Assembly: GCF_001274945.1 (NCBI RefSeq)
Contig: NZ_LILB01000001.1
Coordinates: 1,874,691 to 1,938,690, forward strand
DNA: 64,000 bases
Direction: 5' to 3'
Source of the DNA: Viridibacillus arvi
GTDB taxonomy: Bacteria > Bacillota > Bacilli > Bacillales_A > Planococcaceae
The notes below the pieces were generated by a model. It made no database searches. It was not told where the DNA came from and saw only the letters and a program-made list of their open reading frames with translations. Below, one piece after another: positions 55,526 through 63,697 of this stretch. Position numbers and translations under genes: made by a program. Each line of letters opens with the position of its first letter. The first letter of the stretch is position 1.

Positions 55526-55984
55526 TTATTCAACATCAACATCATAAAATACTGCCTCTGTATGAGGATTAGAAAATTGTTGTATCACTTCTTCAGAATA
55601 TGCTCCTGTGACTTTATTAAAGCGTACCTCAAAGCCGTAATCCCTAACCTCTATTCTGCCATTCCCATCTTCATCATAATAGCGCATAGAGAACCATTTT
55701 AATTTCCCCTCTTTACTAGCAGCATGATTTTTTAAAAATGTACGGTTATCATCTTTTAAGGGAATTCTTTGGATTTTTATAAGACCTTCATCTTTAGAGA
55801 CATCTGCTATTTTTTCCAATTCTTCAATAACCCCATGTTCTTCTTGCCAACTTTGAATTTCTACAACTACACACTCTTTTGTGAATTCATCGCAAAGAAT
55901 TGCCCAAAATGGATATGTTTCCTCAAAACTTGCATCAACTTTTACTTTTTCCGGGTCGACTGTTATTTTTACATAACCTAGCAT
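55526..55984 (-). CDS. Uncharacterised 152-residue protein, operon with ytmA
   Basis: An acidic cytoplasmic protein with no family I recognise. A segment YDEDGNGRIEVRDYGFEV (residues about 100-117) looks like an EF-hand-type calcium loop (D-x-D-x-N-G-x-I-x-x-x-D), with flanking helices not obvious. The ATG lies four bases after the ytmA stop and AAAGGGGTGA precedes it, so it is cotranslated with ytmA and ytkD. Confidence 0.75.
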   Translation of the reverse strand: MLGYVKITVDPEKVKVDASFEETYPFWAILCDEFTKECVVVEIQSWQEEHGVIEELEKIADVSKDEGLIKIQRIPLKDDNRTFLKNHAASKEGKLKWFSMRYYDEDGNGRIEVRDYGFEVRFNKVTGAYSEEVIQQFSNPHTEAVFYDVDVE

Positions 55985-55988
55985 AAGT

Positions 55989-56780
55989 TCACCCCTTTTG
56001 GAGTTTCATCCAATTGCATGCGCTCGTAACCATTTTGTGATTGACTGCACTAGGGAAAAAATGAGTATAGTCATTAAAATACCAAGTTTCTACATGCTTA
56101 TTAAATGCCTTTAAGCTTTCTTCAAGCAATAAAGCATGATGCAATCCAACGTTCTCATCCTTTTTACCATGAATAATTAATACCGGTGTATTTAATTTAT
56201 TTATCTCCGCAATTGGTGAACGCTCTTCATATGCCTCAGGTATCTTAGAAGGTGACCCGCCTATTACCCTTTTCATCATTCTGCGCATATCTATACGTTC
56301 TTCATACGTAAATTTAGGATTAGAAACGCCTGCCCAAGTCACAATAGATGTAATGTCATCTCGCAAAATCCCAGTCCAAAGCGCCATCAAACCGCCTCTA
56401 GAAAATGCGAATATATGAATGCGATGTGTATGACAATATTGTTTTAATACATCGACACCGTTTACTGCATCATAACGGTCATTTCCACCAAATTCATCTC
56501 GACCTTCTCCCCCACGATTTCCGCGGTAATACGGCGCAAAAACAACTAATCCTTGCGATGCAAATTGCGCAATACGAGCAGGTCGAACCATACCAATACC
56601 TTGCATACCACCACGTAGATAGAGTAGTCCTTCATAAATACCCTTTGCGACTGGCTCTGCAAGTAATCCTTTCACTCGTAAACCTTCTGACCAATATGTA
56701 ATTTCAGTTAGACGAACTTTGGGATTTGGAGACGGATAATCACGACGACTTTCAACGAAGCCATTTATCTTCACGCTCAC
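55989..56780 (-). CDS. ytmA: Alpha/beta hydrolase YtmA (S9-like)
   Basis: A 263-residue prolyl-oligopeptidase-like hydrolase that matches B. subtilis YtmA throughout (YLRGGMQGIGMVRPARIAQFASQGLVVFAPYYRGNRGGEGRDEF). The nucleophile is in FSRGGLM (Ser near residue 150), and DENVGL plus the C-terminal YTHFF supply Asp and His. The best start is GTG at 56778-56780, which overlaps the ytkD reading frame by 29 bases; GGAGAAGG precedes it. Confidence 0.9.
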   Translation of the reverse strand: MSVKINGFVESRRDYPSPNPKVRLTEITYWSEGLRVKGLLAEPVAKGIYEGLLYLRGGMQGIGMVRPARIAQFASQGLVVFAPYYRGNRGGEGRDEFGGNDRYDAVNGVDVLKQYCHTHRIHIFAFSRGGLMALWTGILRDDITSIVTWAGVSNPKFTYEERIDMRRMMKRVIGGSPSKIPEAYEERSPIAEINKLNTPVLIIHGKKDENVGLHHALLLEESLKAFNKHVETWYFNDYTHFFPSAVNHKMVTSACNWMKLQKG

Positions 56781-57225
56781 TCACCTTCTCCAACATTTTT
56801 TTCATCCCTGCATCTTTCATGTAGAAGCTTAGTCGATCACTATTATGTAACTCTTCATCCGATAGCAATACAGCTCCATTCGTTTCAAATTTTCGCTGAA
56901 TGTCATCAATTTTCAAGACATTTGCCACATAAACTGCTTTACTAAATGGACACTCATCATGAACATAGTATGTTGCTAACCACTCTATCTCATGAATGAT
57001 GGCACCGGTTTCTTCATATACTTCCCTTTCAGCAGCTTGTTCTAACGTCTCTTCTCCTTCTACTTTACCACCTGGAAATTCAAGGCCCCGTTTTGGATGA
57101 TCCGTTAATAACCACTGTTCATGATATTTAGCCAAAACTAGTACATGCTTAGGCGCCATGTTAAAAGCATTTTTCTTAAAAGATAATTCAACACCATTGC
57201 CGTTTAAATCCGTAAATGTAAACAT
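56752..57225 (-). CDS. ytkD: Nudix hydrolase YtkD (8-oxo-dGTPase type)
   Basis: A 157-residue Nudix enzyme. The box is FPGGKVEGEETLEQAAEREV followed by YEETG (near residue 55-80). B. subtilis YtkD hydrolyses 8-oxo-dGTP and RNA 5' ends have been attributed to the same class. The frame can open at GTG 57237, but MFTFTDLNGNGVELSF matches the family start. It overlaps the ytmA start. The order ytkD-ytmA-orf152 forms one operon. Confidence 0.88.
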   Translation of the reverse strand: MFTFTDLNGNGVELSFKKNAFNMAPKHVLVLAKYHEQWLLTDHPKRGLEFPGGKVEGEETLEQAAEREVYEETGAIIHEIEWLATYYVHDECPFSKAVYVANVLKIDDIQRKFETNGAVLLSDEELHNSDRLSFYMKDAGMKKMLEKVSEREDKWLR

Positions 57226-57276
57226 ACCTTCGATCACTCCCTATTGCTCTAAGTGTAACGAAGGTATGTTTTTCAA

Positions 57277-57591
57277 TCAACTATAATATGGCATTTGTTC
57301 AATTAGTTGCTTCGTTTCAGTATCACCAAATTCGTGAACTAGTGCATACAGTTTCTTTAAACGTAGATCAACTTCATCGTTTTCCTGATCTAAATGGTAT
57401 GGAATGTAAGGTAATTGAGCTCTCCATATACTCTTCCCATCAAAGTATTCCGCTTGATTAAATAGTTGGTCAAAAATTTTTATATATTGAGGTTCAATCT
57501 GAAGTTTAAATTCCCATGGGGATTCGTCAGGGGAAGTATAGTAACGCTGATTTGCAATCGAAACGTAAAGTGTAATGGGTTTATTCATCAT
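57277..57591 (-). CDS. Uncharacterised 104-residue protein
   Basis: A small protein with PITLYVSIANQRYYTSPDESPWEFKLQI at the start and QLPYIPYHL in the middle, mostly beta-strand by pattern and without membrane segments. No family recognised. AGAGGATGAT precedes two adjacent ATG codons, of which the first is taken. It is upstream of ytkD (39 bases to its GTG) and probably its cotranscribed partner. Confidence 0.7.
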   Translation of the reverse strand: MMNKPITLYVSIANQRYYTSPDESPWEFKLQIEPQYIKIFDQLFNQAEYFDGKSIWRAQLPYIPYHLDQENDEVDLRLKKLYALVHEFGDTETKQLIEQMPYYS

Positions 57592-57619
57592 ATCATCCTC
57601 TTTTTTAATATAGGATAAC

Positions 57620-57780
57620 CTAATCTAAATCAATTATACTTTGACGTCCAGCAAACATAGCAATATTCACTTGTTGATCAATAGAGAAAGGTTGTTTATG
57701 TAAGGCATCTAAAACTATTTTCATTAATGTTTCATAAAAGCATTTCTAAATGATGCTCTTCACTGATAAACGTAGTATGA
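57620..57780 (-). pseudogene. Frameshifted remnant
   Basis: On the minus strand FISEEHHLEML is followed one frame later by ETLMKIVLDALHKQPFSID and VNIAMFAGRQSIIDLD before a stop at 57620-57622. Removing one T from the TTTT run near 57740 joins the two. No start codon is visible upstream, so only the tail of a gene is present. Family not recognised. Confidence 0.3.
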
Positions 57781-57789
57781 ATAAAATGT

Positions 57790-57828
57790 AAAAACCCACC
57801 TTTACTAATCTTTAAGTAAAGGCGGATT
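57790..57828 (-). terminator. Terminator after metE
   Basis: Arms CCGCCTTTACTT and AGTAAAGGTGG (imperfect) with TTTTT on the minus strand, about 85 bases past the metE stop. Confidence 0.85.
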
Positions 57829-57910
57829 CAAAGTTTTTATTTTCTTTCTCAATCAACTTATATCAAATTCAATTTTTCCACAAATTGGATTAAGGCTTGA
57901 ATGATGCTCT

Positions 57911-60199
57911 TTAGTTTACACGTTGTACGCTTCGTTTTCTTAACAATTTCGCAGTGTCTACCATTATCTCAAGTGCTGCTAAAGTTTCATCGGTTTTTCG
58001 TGTTTTTAAACCACAATCCGGATTAATCCAGCACTGTTCTGGTGAGAGAACTTCAAGACTGTCATTTACTACAGCTACCATTTCATCTATTTCAGGAATT
58101 CTTGGACTATGAATATCGTATACACCTAAACCAATACTATTTGTATATGTTGCATTTTTGAAAGCCTCAATAATTTCACCATGACTTTTCGATGTTTCAA
58201 TTGAAATAACATCCGCATCAAGTGCACGAATTGGCTCAATAAAATCATTAAATTCACAATAACACATATGCGTATGAATTTGTGTCTCATCCTCGACTCC
58301 TGAAGTAGCTAATTTAAAGGCATCAACGGACCAATCCAAATAAGCATCATGTTTTGAAGCTTTTAATGGTAAACCCTCTCTAAGTGCAGGTTCATCTACT
58401 TGAATAATACGAATACCAGCAGTCTCTAATGCTTCAATTTCCTTACGTAGTGCTAAGGCAATTTGTTGAGCTACTATACTACGTGGAACATCATCACGAA
58501 CAAATGACCAATTTAAAATTGTAATAGGCCCAGTCAACATACCTTTAACAGGTTTAGTTGTTAACGATTGTGCGTACACTGTTTCGTCGAGCGTCATTGG
58601 TTTTTCCCACCTAACATCTCCATAAATAATTGGTGGTTTAACGCAACGTGATCCATATGAAACGACCCACCCTTTTTCTGTAAATGCAAATCCTACAAGC
58701 TTTTCTCCAAAGTATTCAACCATATCTGTTCTTTCAAATTCACCATGAACTAAAACATCAAGTTCTAGTTTTTCTTGGTACGCAATCCATTTTCTTATTT
58801 CATTTTTTATGAAATTATCATGTTGTTCCTTATCAATTAGTCCTTTTTTCAGCTGTGAACGATTGCTCTTCACTTCAGCTGTTTGCGGGAAGCTACCAAT
58901 TGTTGTTGTAGGAAAGTCTGGTAGTTGTAAAAGCTTTTGCTGACGATCTTTTCGAATAGCATATGCTGATTGACGTGTTATTTGAATTTCACTCAACCTT
59001 TTAATATTCTTCTGTACTTCTTCTTGTTGACGTACTAAACTGCTATTTAGCAATTCTCTTGTCAATCGGTTTTGTTCAAAAGCCTCTTGATTAGCATCAC
59101 GTTTATTTGTCAAAGCGTTCTTCAAAATAGCTAACTCTTGTAACTTTTCGTTAGCAAATGCTAAGTTTTCATATAGCTCTTTAGGTAATTTAGTTTCTGC
59201 GGTTAAACTTACTGGCACATGCATTAGGCTACATGACGGCTGAATCCACAGATGATCAGGGGAAACTAAACTTTCTAATTCAATTAGTAATTTAAATGAT
59301 TGTTGTAAAGGAGTAATCCAAATGTCACGACCATTAATAATGCCCGCGGCTAGAACTTTATCGTTTGGAAATCCATATTTTTTGATATTAGAAACATTCT
59401 CTTCTAGACCATGTACAAAGTCTAGCCCGATGCCTGCTACAGGTAATTTAATCAATTCTTCATACCATTCTGCTGACTCAAAATATGTTTGTAATAGCAA
59501 ATTGCTGGTGTAATTAGCAGTGTTTAGTTGTTCATATATTTCTGAGATTATTTTCATATCTCCCTTAGATAAAGAAGTTGATAGAATTGGTTCTTCTATT
59601 TGAATCCATTTTGCACCGGCTGCAGAAAGTTCACTCAACAGTTGACTATAGACATTGATTAACTGAAGTAAATATGACGGCTTATTCAGCGTAGCAACTT
59701 CTTTTGTTAAAAAATAAAATGTTCCTGGGCCTATGATGGTAGGCTTTAGCTCTGCATTAAAGTTTTCCTTCGCTTCTAAATAATAGCGCAATGGTTTATT
59801 GTCCAATAATTTTAAAGTTTGTCCTTCATACTCAGGTACAATATAGTGATAATTCGTATTAAACCACTTTGTCATTTCACTTGCAGGAGCAGATTGATTT
59901 CCACGTGCCATCGCGTAGTAAGTTTCTAGAGATACTAAATCTGAATTCCATTTATAACGTGCAGGAATAATTCCAAACATTGCTGCTAAATCTAACATGC
60001 GATCGTAGTATGTAAAATCACCTACGGTTACTAAGTCAATCTTTGCATCTAGCTGAACTTGAATATTTGCTAATCTATACTCTTTCATCTGTACTTCGAA
60101 TTGTTGTTCACTTATTTCTTTTGACCAAAAAGCTTCGATAGTTTTTTTCCATTCACGATAAGGCCCGATATATGGATATCCAATAACTGTACTTTTCAT
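57911..60199 (-). CDS. metE: Cobalamin-independent methionine synthase
   Basis: A 762-residue MetE with both TIM barrels. The zinc site is in QIHTHMCYCEF (His, Cys), a Glu in ISIETSKSHGE and Cys in INPDCGLKTRK at the end. KQQPFI-type folate contacts are less easily seen. It transfers methyl from polyglutamyl 5-methyltetrahydrofolate to homocysteine. ATG at 60197-60199 with GGAGGATGG; a start five codons earlier is weaker. It is controlled by the cobalamin riboswitch upstream, implying that B12 and a MetH are available to the cell. Confidence 0.96.
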   Translation of the reverse strand: MKSTVIGYPYIGPYREWKKTIEAFWSKEISEQQFEVQMKEYRLANIQVQLDAKIDLVTVGDFTYYDRMLDLAAMFGIIPARYKWNSDLVSLETYYAMARGNQSAPASEMTKWFNTNYHYIVPEYEGQTLKLLDNKPLRYYLEAKENFNAELKPTIIGPGTFYFLTKEVATLNKPSYLLQLINVYSQLLSELSAAGAKWIQIEEPILSTSLSKGDMKIISEIYEQLNTANYTSNLLLQTYFESAEWYEELIKLPVAGIGLDFVHGLEENVSNIKKYGFPNDKVLAAGIINGRDIWITPLQQSFKLLIELESLVSPDHLWIQPSCSLMHVPVSLTAETKLPKELYENLAFANEKLQELAILKNALTNKRDANQEAFEQNRLTRELLNSSLVRQQEEVQKNIKRLSEIQITRQSAYAIRKDRQQKLLQLPDFPTTTIGSFPQTAEVKSNRSQLKKGLIDKEQHDNFIKNEIRKWIAYQEKLELDVLVHGEFERTDMVEYFGEKLVGFAFTEKGWVVSYGSRCVKPPIIYGDVRWEKPMTLDETVYAQSLTTKPVKGMLTGPITILNWSFVRDDVPRSIVAQQIALALRKEIEALETAGIRIIQVDEPALREGLPLKASKHDAYLDWSVDAFKLATSGVEDETQIHTHMCYCEFNDFIEPIRALDADVISIETSKSHGEIIEAFKNATYTNSIGLGVYDIHSPRIPEIDEMVAVVNDSLEVLSPEQCWINPDCGLKTRKTDETLAALEIMVDTAKLLRKRSVQRVN

Positions 60200-60219
60200 C
60201 TTTCCATCCTCCAATTCAA

Positions 60220-60260
60220 TAAAAAAACCACCATCTAATGAAAAACATTAAAAGGTGGTT
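60220..60260 (-). terminator. Terminator in the metE leader
   Basis: Arms AACCACC (60226-60232) and GGTGGTT (60254-60260), extended by CATTA/TAATG, with seven T on the minus strand, right before metE. It is the likely transcription-control stage of the riboswitch. Confidence 0.85.
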
Positions 60261-60418
60261 GATGATTTTTAAAATAGTAAATACCGAAAAAAATCAGGAA
60301 TAATAAATGAAGACACACTATTCCCTTTCAAATTCGCTTATCGTACTAGGATATAATAATCCTTGAAAAAAATCTCTCTAACACCCCCTATCCGCGTAGG
60401 TTTTTTGGTGTGTACTAA

Positions 60419-60590
60419 ACTAAGGCAGGTCTCCTGGCTTGTCATCATCGCTTACTTTTCCTTCCCATTACAAATCTAACAGTGGATTTAAAAGTTTGCT
60501 CCTACATACAGTTGCGGGACAGCATCGGATTCTAACCGATTTCCCTTTTAAGCGACTATCAATTTAAAATAGCGCACCTTAGCCTACACG
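60419..60590 (-). ncRNA. Cobalamin riboswitch 1 (metE)
   Basis: Minus-strand aptamer with the B12-box region GCCAGGAGACCTGCC, GCTGTCCCGCAACTGT, CCACTG and GGGAAGG in the standard order. It precedes metE by about 205 bases, with a terminator before the gene. Cobalamin should reduce metE transcription. The core (60407-60553) is nearly the same as the second copy at 61219-61364. Confidence 0.96.
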
Positions 60591-60716
60591 ATATTTAATT
60601 GTTCACTTACTATAACACACAAACTTTAATTTGTTCGGTATATTCAAAATTTAAAGATAATTATATTTTATATGATTACCAAACCGTTAAATTTAGTTTT
60701 TCAGTATAAATGTCAG

Positions 60717-60962
60717 TTACACTTTCATCTTTTCTTCAATACTAACTTCAATCAAATCATGTGGGTAATATACCAGTTCGCTATACACACTTGAATATGC
60801 CTTTTCTAGTTTACCTAATTCTTCTTCAATATTTTCAATTCTACTATTTTCAATGGAGCTTTCAATCATGTTTTTCGCCTGCAATAAAGTACAAACTGTA
60901 TCTGTAACTTGTGAAAGCATCACCATCGATTTTAACTGTAATTTAAACTCTTCAATATTCAT
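60717..60962 (-). CDS. Uncharacterised 81-residue protein
   Basis: A small helical, acidic protein (EFKLQLKSMVMLSQV, then EEELGKLEKAYSSV), possibly a coiled coil, with no membrane segment. The ATG has AGGGG nine bases upstream. A terminator (60986-61024) separates it from the 51-residue ORF, and the gap of 23 bases is too short for a promoter, so it depends on read-through or on a promoter inside that terminator region. No family recognised. Confidence 0.6.
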   Translation of the reverse strand: MNIEEFKLQLKSMVMLSQVTDTVCTLLQAKNMIESSIENSRIENIEEELGKLEKAYSSVYSELVYYPHDLIEVSIEEKMKV

Positions 60963-60985
60963 TCTTATTCCCCTTATCTGTTCAT

Positions 60986-61024
60986 TAAAAAAACACCTTT
61001 TATCAATTAATAAAAGATGTTTTT
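60986..61024 (-). terminator. Terminator after the 51-residue ORF
   Basis: Arms AAACACC-TTTTAT and ATAAAA-GATGTTT with seven T on the minus strand, directly after the stop at 61029. Confidence 0.85.
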
Positions 61025-61028
61025 ATGA

Positions 61029-61184
61029 TTAATTAATATGTTCCCTGTTGCGACAATACGTACTAGAATAAACGTTTCTATACTTAGAAACAGAAGTTTT
61101 TATCACTTCTAAATCCTCATTAGTCCAAACGCTTTCTCTAATACGCTGTCGTACAGTGATCATATAAATAGGGTTTCTATTCAT
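61029..61184 (-). CDS. 51-residue ORF under cobalamin riboswitch 2
   Basis: ATG at 61182-61184 opens 51 codons ending TAA, with AGGAGGTG ten bases upstream and a terminator right after. The peptide (MNRNPIYMITVRQRIRES...) is basic, with one Trp, one Cys and no membrane segment. No family recognised. Between the aptamer and the ATG, CACC and CCTA can pair with TAGG and GGTG, covering the ribosome site, so translation should be blocked when cobalamin stabilises this stem. An ATG eight bases nearer the ribosome site is followed at once by TGA. Confidence 0.55.
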   Translation of the reverse strand: MNRNPIYMITVRQRIRESVWTNEDLEVIKTSVSKYRNVYSSTYCRNREHIN

Positions 61185-61228
61185 TATCACATAACACCTC
61201 CTATCCACGTAGGGTTTTGGTGTGTACT

Positions 61229-61400
61229 AAACTAGGCAGGTCTCCTGGCTTGTCATCATCGCTTACTTTTCCTTCCCATTACAAATCTAACAGTGGATTT
61301 AAAAGTTTGCTCCTACATACAGTTGCGGGACAGCATCGGATTCTAACCGATTTCCCTTTTAAGCAGCTATTTATTGAAAATAGTGCACCCAATTCTACAC
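61229..61400 (-). ncRNA. Cobalamin riboswitch 2
   Basis: Same aptamer elements as copy 1, GCCAGGAGACCTGCC, GCTGTCCCGCAACTGT and CCACTG included. From 61219 to 61364 it differs from 60407-60553 only by one 1-base indel by eye. It stands directly upstream of the 51-residue ORF, without a terminator between, and so probably acts on translation. Confidence 0.94.
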
Positions 61401-61682
61401 GTTATTCAGTTGTATCACCATCTTACCATAGTGTAATGCGATTATTCATAATATTATTTGCGAGTAATATAAAAAAGGATTTACATTGAATAAAAATTAT
61501 TGAAGTGATTTTTCGATAGAATATTAGTATTTCTGTCTACTAATAGCAAAGAGTAAGGTTCTTTTTATAGATATAAATGAATTATTCAATGGGGTGTACG
61601 AAAAGGAGGGACTTTATATTCAACTACTATTTCAAAAAAGTTGATATTATTTAGACAAACTATATTAATGTGCCAAATTATA

Positions 61683-61739
61683 TTGTATAAAGAACTAGCA
61701 ACTGTTCTAAAATTTAAACAGTTGCTGTTGTTTATACAA
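61683..61739. other. Long near-perfect hairpin, possible terminator or small RNA
   Basis: TTGTATAAA (61683-61691) pairs with TTTATACAA (61731-61739), and AGCAACTGTT with AACAGTTGCT inside, leaving a loop with TAAA-TTTA. TATTTTTTATT follows on the plus strand. No plus-strand gene ends here. The interval 61411-61804 otherwise holds no gene that I can support. Confidence 0.5.
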
Positions 61740-61804
61740 TATTTTTTATTCATCTTACTAAAGCTTGGATAGTACTGCGAAAAGTTTATCCAACACCAAA
61801 TATA

Positions 61805-62227
61805 TTAAGCTTCTTCAGCCTCATAGCTAATTTGCCATTCGATACCAAACTTGTCCTTTAAACTTCCATAGCATTTGCTAAAAAATGTTTCTTGTAGCTC
61901 CATAGCAACTTTTCCGCCAACTTTTAGTGCTTCAAAAGCAGATTTAAGTTGTTCTTCATTGTCACTAACAACGGCTAGGCTAACATTATTTCCTACTATA
62001 AAAGGAGAACCAGGGAAAACATCAGAAAACATAACATTACTTCCAAGAATGTTTAGTCGAGTATGCATGACTAAATTTTTTGCTTCCTCTGGTAAAGTAT
62101 ATTCAGGGTTTTGTGGCGCATCACCAAAAGTCATAATTTCTGGTTTCTCTGTGTTAAAAACCTCTGCATAAAACTCTGCTGCTTCGCGACAATTTCCATT
62201 AAAATTAAGATACACATTAATAGCCAT
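61805..62227 (-). CDS. VOC family protein (PhnB-like)
   Basis: A 140-residue glyoxalase-fold protein of the PhnB/3-demethylubiquinone-methyltransferase-like subgroup. Features: LNFNGNCREAAEFYAEVF at the start, GSNVMFSDVFPG, the loop FSKCYGSLKDKFGIEWQIS (family signature) at the end. No metal site is certain. Function unknown. GAGGAG precedes the ATG. Confidence 0.88.
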   Translation of the reverse strand: MAINVYLNFNGNCREAAEFYAEVFNTEKPEIMTFGDAPQNPEYTLPEEAKNLVMHTRLNILGSNVMFSDVFPGSPFIVGNNVSLAVVSDNEEQLKSAFEALKVGGKVAMELQETFFSKCYGSLKDKFGIEWQISYEAEEA

Positions 62228-62398
62228 TTAGCACACTCCTCTTTTCACATCATATTGTTTCAAACATAATTACATTCTAATTTTATATTTCCAACATATA
62301 GTAGTCAAATTTTTCAATTTTATAACTCGTTATTTGAACTTTTTCAACCCATCAAAAAAACCACGCACTACAAAGTTGGAGTACGCGGCCTTAGCAAA

Positions 62399-62581
62399 TC
62401 ATACTTGAATGTCAATAGTTGCCCCTTTATAAGGGTGCGCCGCTTGAGCAGGTTCTGGCATTGCTTCTAATAACTGTACAGCTGCTGTTGCTTGCATATT
62501 CATCGAATTTTGCAAAACGCTCATTTGTACGGTTTGTTGAAGCTGAGCAAGGTCCATTGACATCATAGAGTTAATATCCAT
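62399..62581 (-). CDS. YjfB-like putative motility protein
   Basis: A 60-residue YjfB_motility family protein: MDINSMMSMDLAQLQQTVQM then LQNSMNMQATAAVQLLEAM and a short P-rich tail. Function unknown; the family name comes from genomic association with flagellar genes. GGGAG lies eight bases before this ATG, while a GTG three codons earlier has none. No flagellar gene is nearby. Confidence 0.85.
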   Translation of the reverse strand: MDINSMMSMDLAQLQQTVQMSVLQNSMNMQATAAVQLLEAMPEPAQAAHPYKGATIDIQV

Positions 62582-62688
62582 TAGTATCACTCCCTCATCT
62601 TTAATAGTATCGGAAATTCTAAGTTATTATTAAATGGATGCAAAAATCCGTTGTAGCATTTACTTGTCCAAGGGAACTATCTTTCATC

Positions 62689-63534
62689 TTAGTTCGTAGA
62701 TACCTCTGAGCTTTCAATTGTAACCGTGACTCCTGTTTCGCCATATTTGCCATACGCCGCATGATAAGCAGGACCTACACCTTGTATAAAACCAAATGAA
62801 TGACGGATGCCTGCTGAGATGAATTTTTTCGCCTCAATAACAGCTTCTGGTACAGTTTGACCTTTTGCTAAACCTGCAGTGATAGCAGCGGAGTATGTAC
62901 AGCCCGCACCATTTGTATGGATTGTATCGAATCGTGGCGCCTCCAATAAATAGAATTGTTCACCATCAAATAAGACATCAATTGCAGGGCCCTCTAATCG
63001 ACCGCCCTTTACAAGTACATATCGTGGTCCTAATTCATGTAATTTCTTTGCCGCTACTTTTAAATCTTCTACCGAATTCAGATCCATACCGTCTAGTAAA
63101 TAAGAAGCTTCTGGCATATTCGGTGTGATGATCGTTGCTAGAGGAATTAGTTGCGTACGCATCGCTTCCATTGCATCTTCTTTTAATAATGCAGAACCAA
63201 TTTTCCCAATCATTACAGGATCTACAACAATATTTTTCACACCCGATTGTTGAATCCATCTAACCACATTAATTATTATTTCATGTGTGAAAAGCATTCC
63301 TGTTTTAATTGCATCTGCACCGATATCTTCTAAAATCGTATGAACTTGTGCTTCAATCGCTTCAACTGATTGCGGAAAAATCCCTAGTCCTGTGTGAGGA
63401 CTTTTTGCCACAATAGCAGTAATAGCTGATGTCCCGAAGACATCTAGCTCCTGAAAAGTTTTGATATCTGCTTGAATCCCTGCTCCACCTCGTGCAGCTG
63501 ACCCTGCAATTGTTAACGCTCTTGATACTTTCAT
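62689..63534 (-). CDS. pdxK: Pyridoxine/pyridoxal or HMP(-P) kinase, PdxK/ThiD family
   Basis: A 281-residue ribokinase-fold kinase. ALTIAGS-ARGGAGIQADIKTFQELDVFG opens it; ITPNMPEASYL and NGAGCTYSAAITAGLAKG (anion hole and catalytic Asp/Cys region) follow. Two residues differ from the family pattern: the Asp of GSDSSGG is Ala here, and the Cys of B. subtilis PdxK VMVCKG is Gly (VMIGKIG). Specificity is therefore open. Start ATG at 63532-63534 with AAGGGA; a TTG two codons earlier is possible. Confidence 0.82.
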   Translation of the reverse strand: MKVSRALTIAGSAARGGAGIQADIKTFQELDVFGTSAITAIVAKSPHTGLGIFPQSVEAIEAQVHTILEDIGADAIKTGMLFTHEIIINVVRWIQQSGVKNIVVDPVMIGKIGSALLKEDAMEAMRTQLIPLATIITPNMPEASYLLDGMDLNSVEDLKVAAKKLHELGPRYVLVKGGRLEGPAIDVLFDGEQFYLLEAPRFDTIHTNGAGCTYSAAITAGLAKGQTVPEAVIEAKKFISAGIRHSFGFIQGVGPAYHAAYGKYGETGVTVTIESSEVSTN

Positions 63535-63697
63535 TTTCAATCTATCCCTTCAGTTATCTTTCTATTAATTCCGCTTTACTAGAAGTTTTGACTCTTACTG
63601 ACTTTGTCATAATCATAAGTCTTACGATAAAGATTGGATATTGAATCACGGTACAACTTTACCTACTAACCACACCCTGCCTTTAATTCTTTACAAA

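Noticed and set aside
60407-61364. The 146-base duplication as a mobile element (MITE)
   Set aside because: Both copies are complete cobalamin aptamers in leaders, without terminal repeats or target duplications.
61590-61640. GGAGGG-type ribosome site on the plus strand
   Set aside because: No ATG, GTG or TTG follows at usable distance; the nearest ATG-opened frame (25 codons) begins upstream of it and has no ribosome site of its own.
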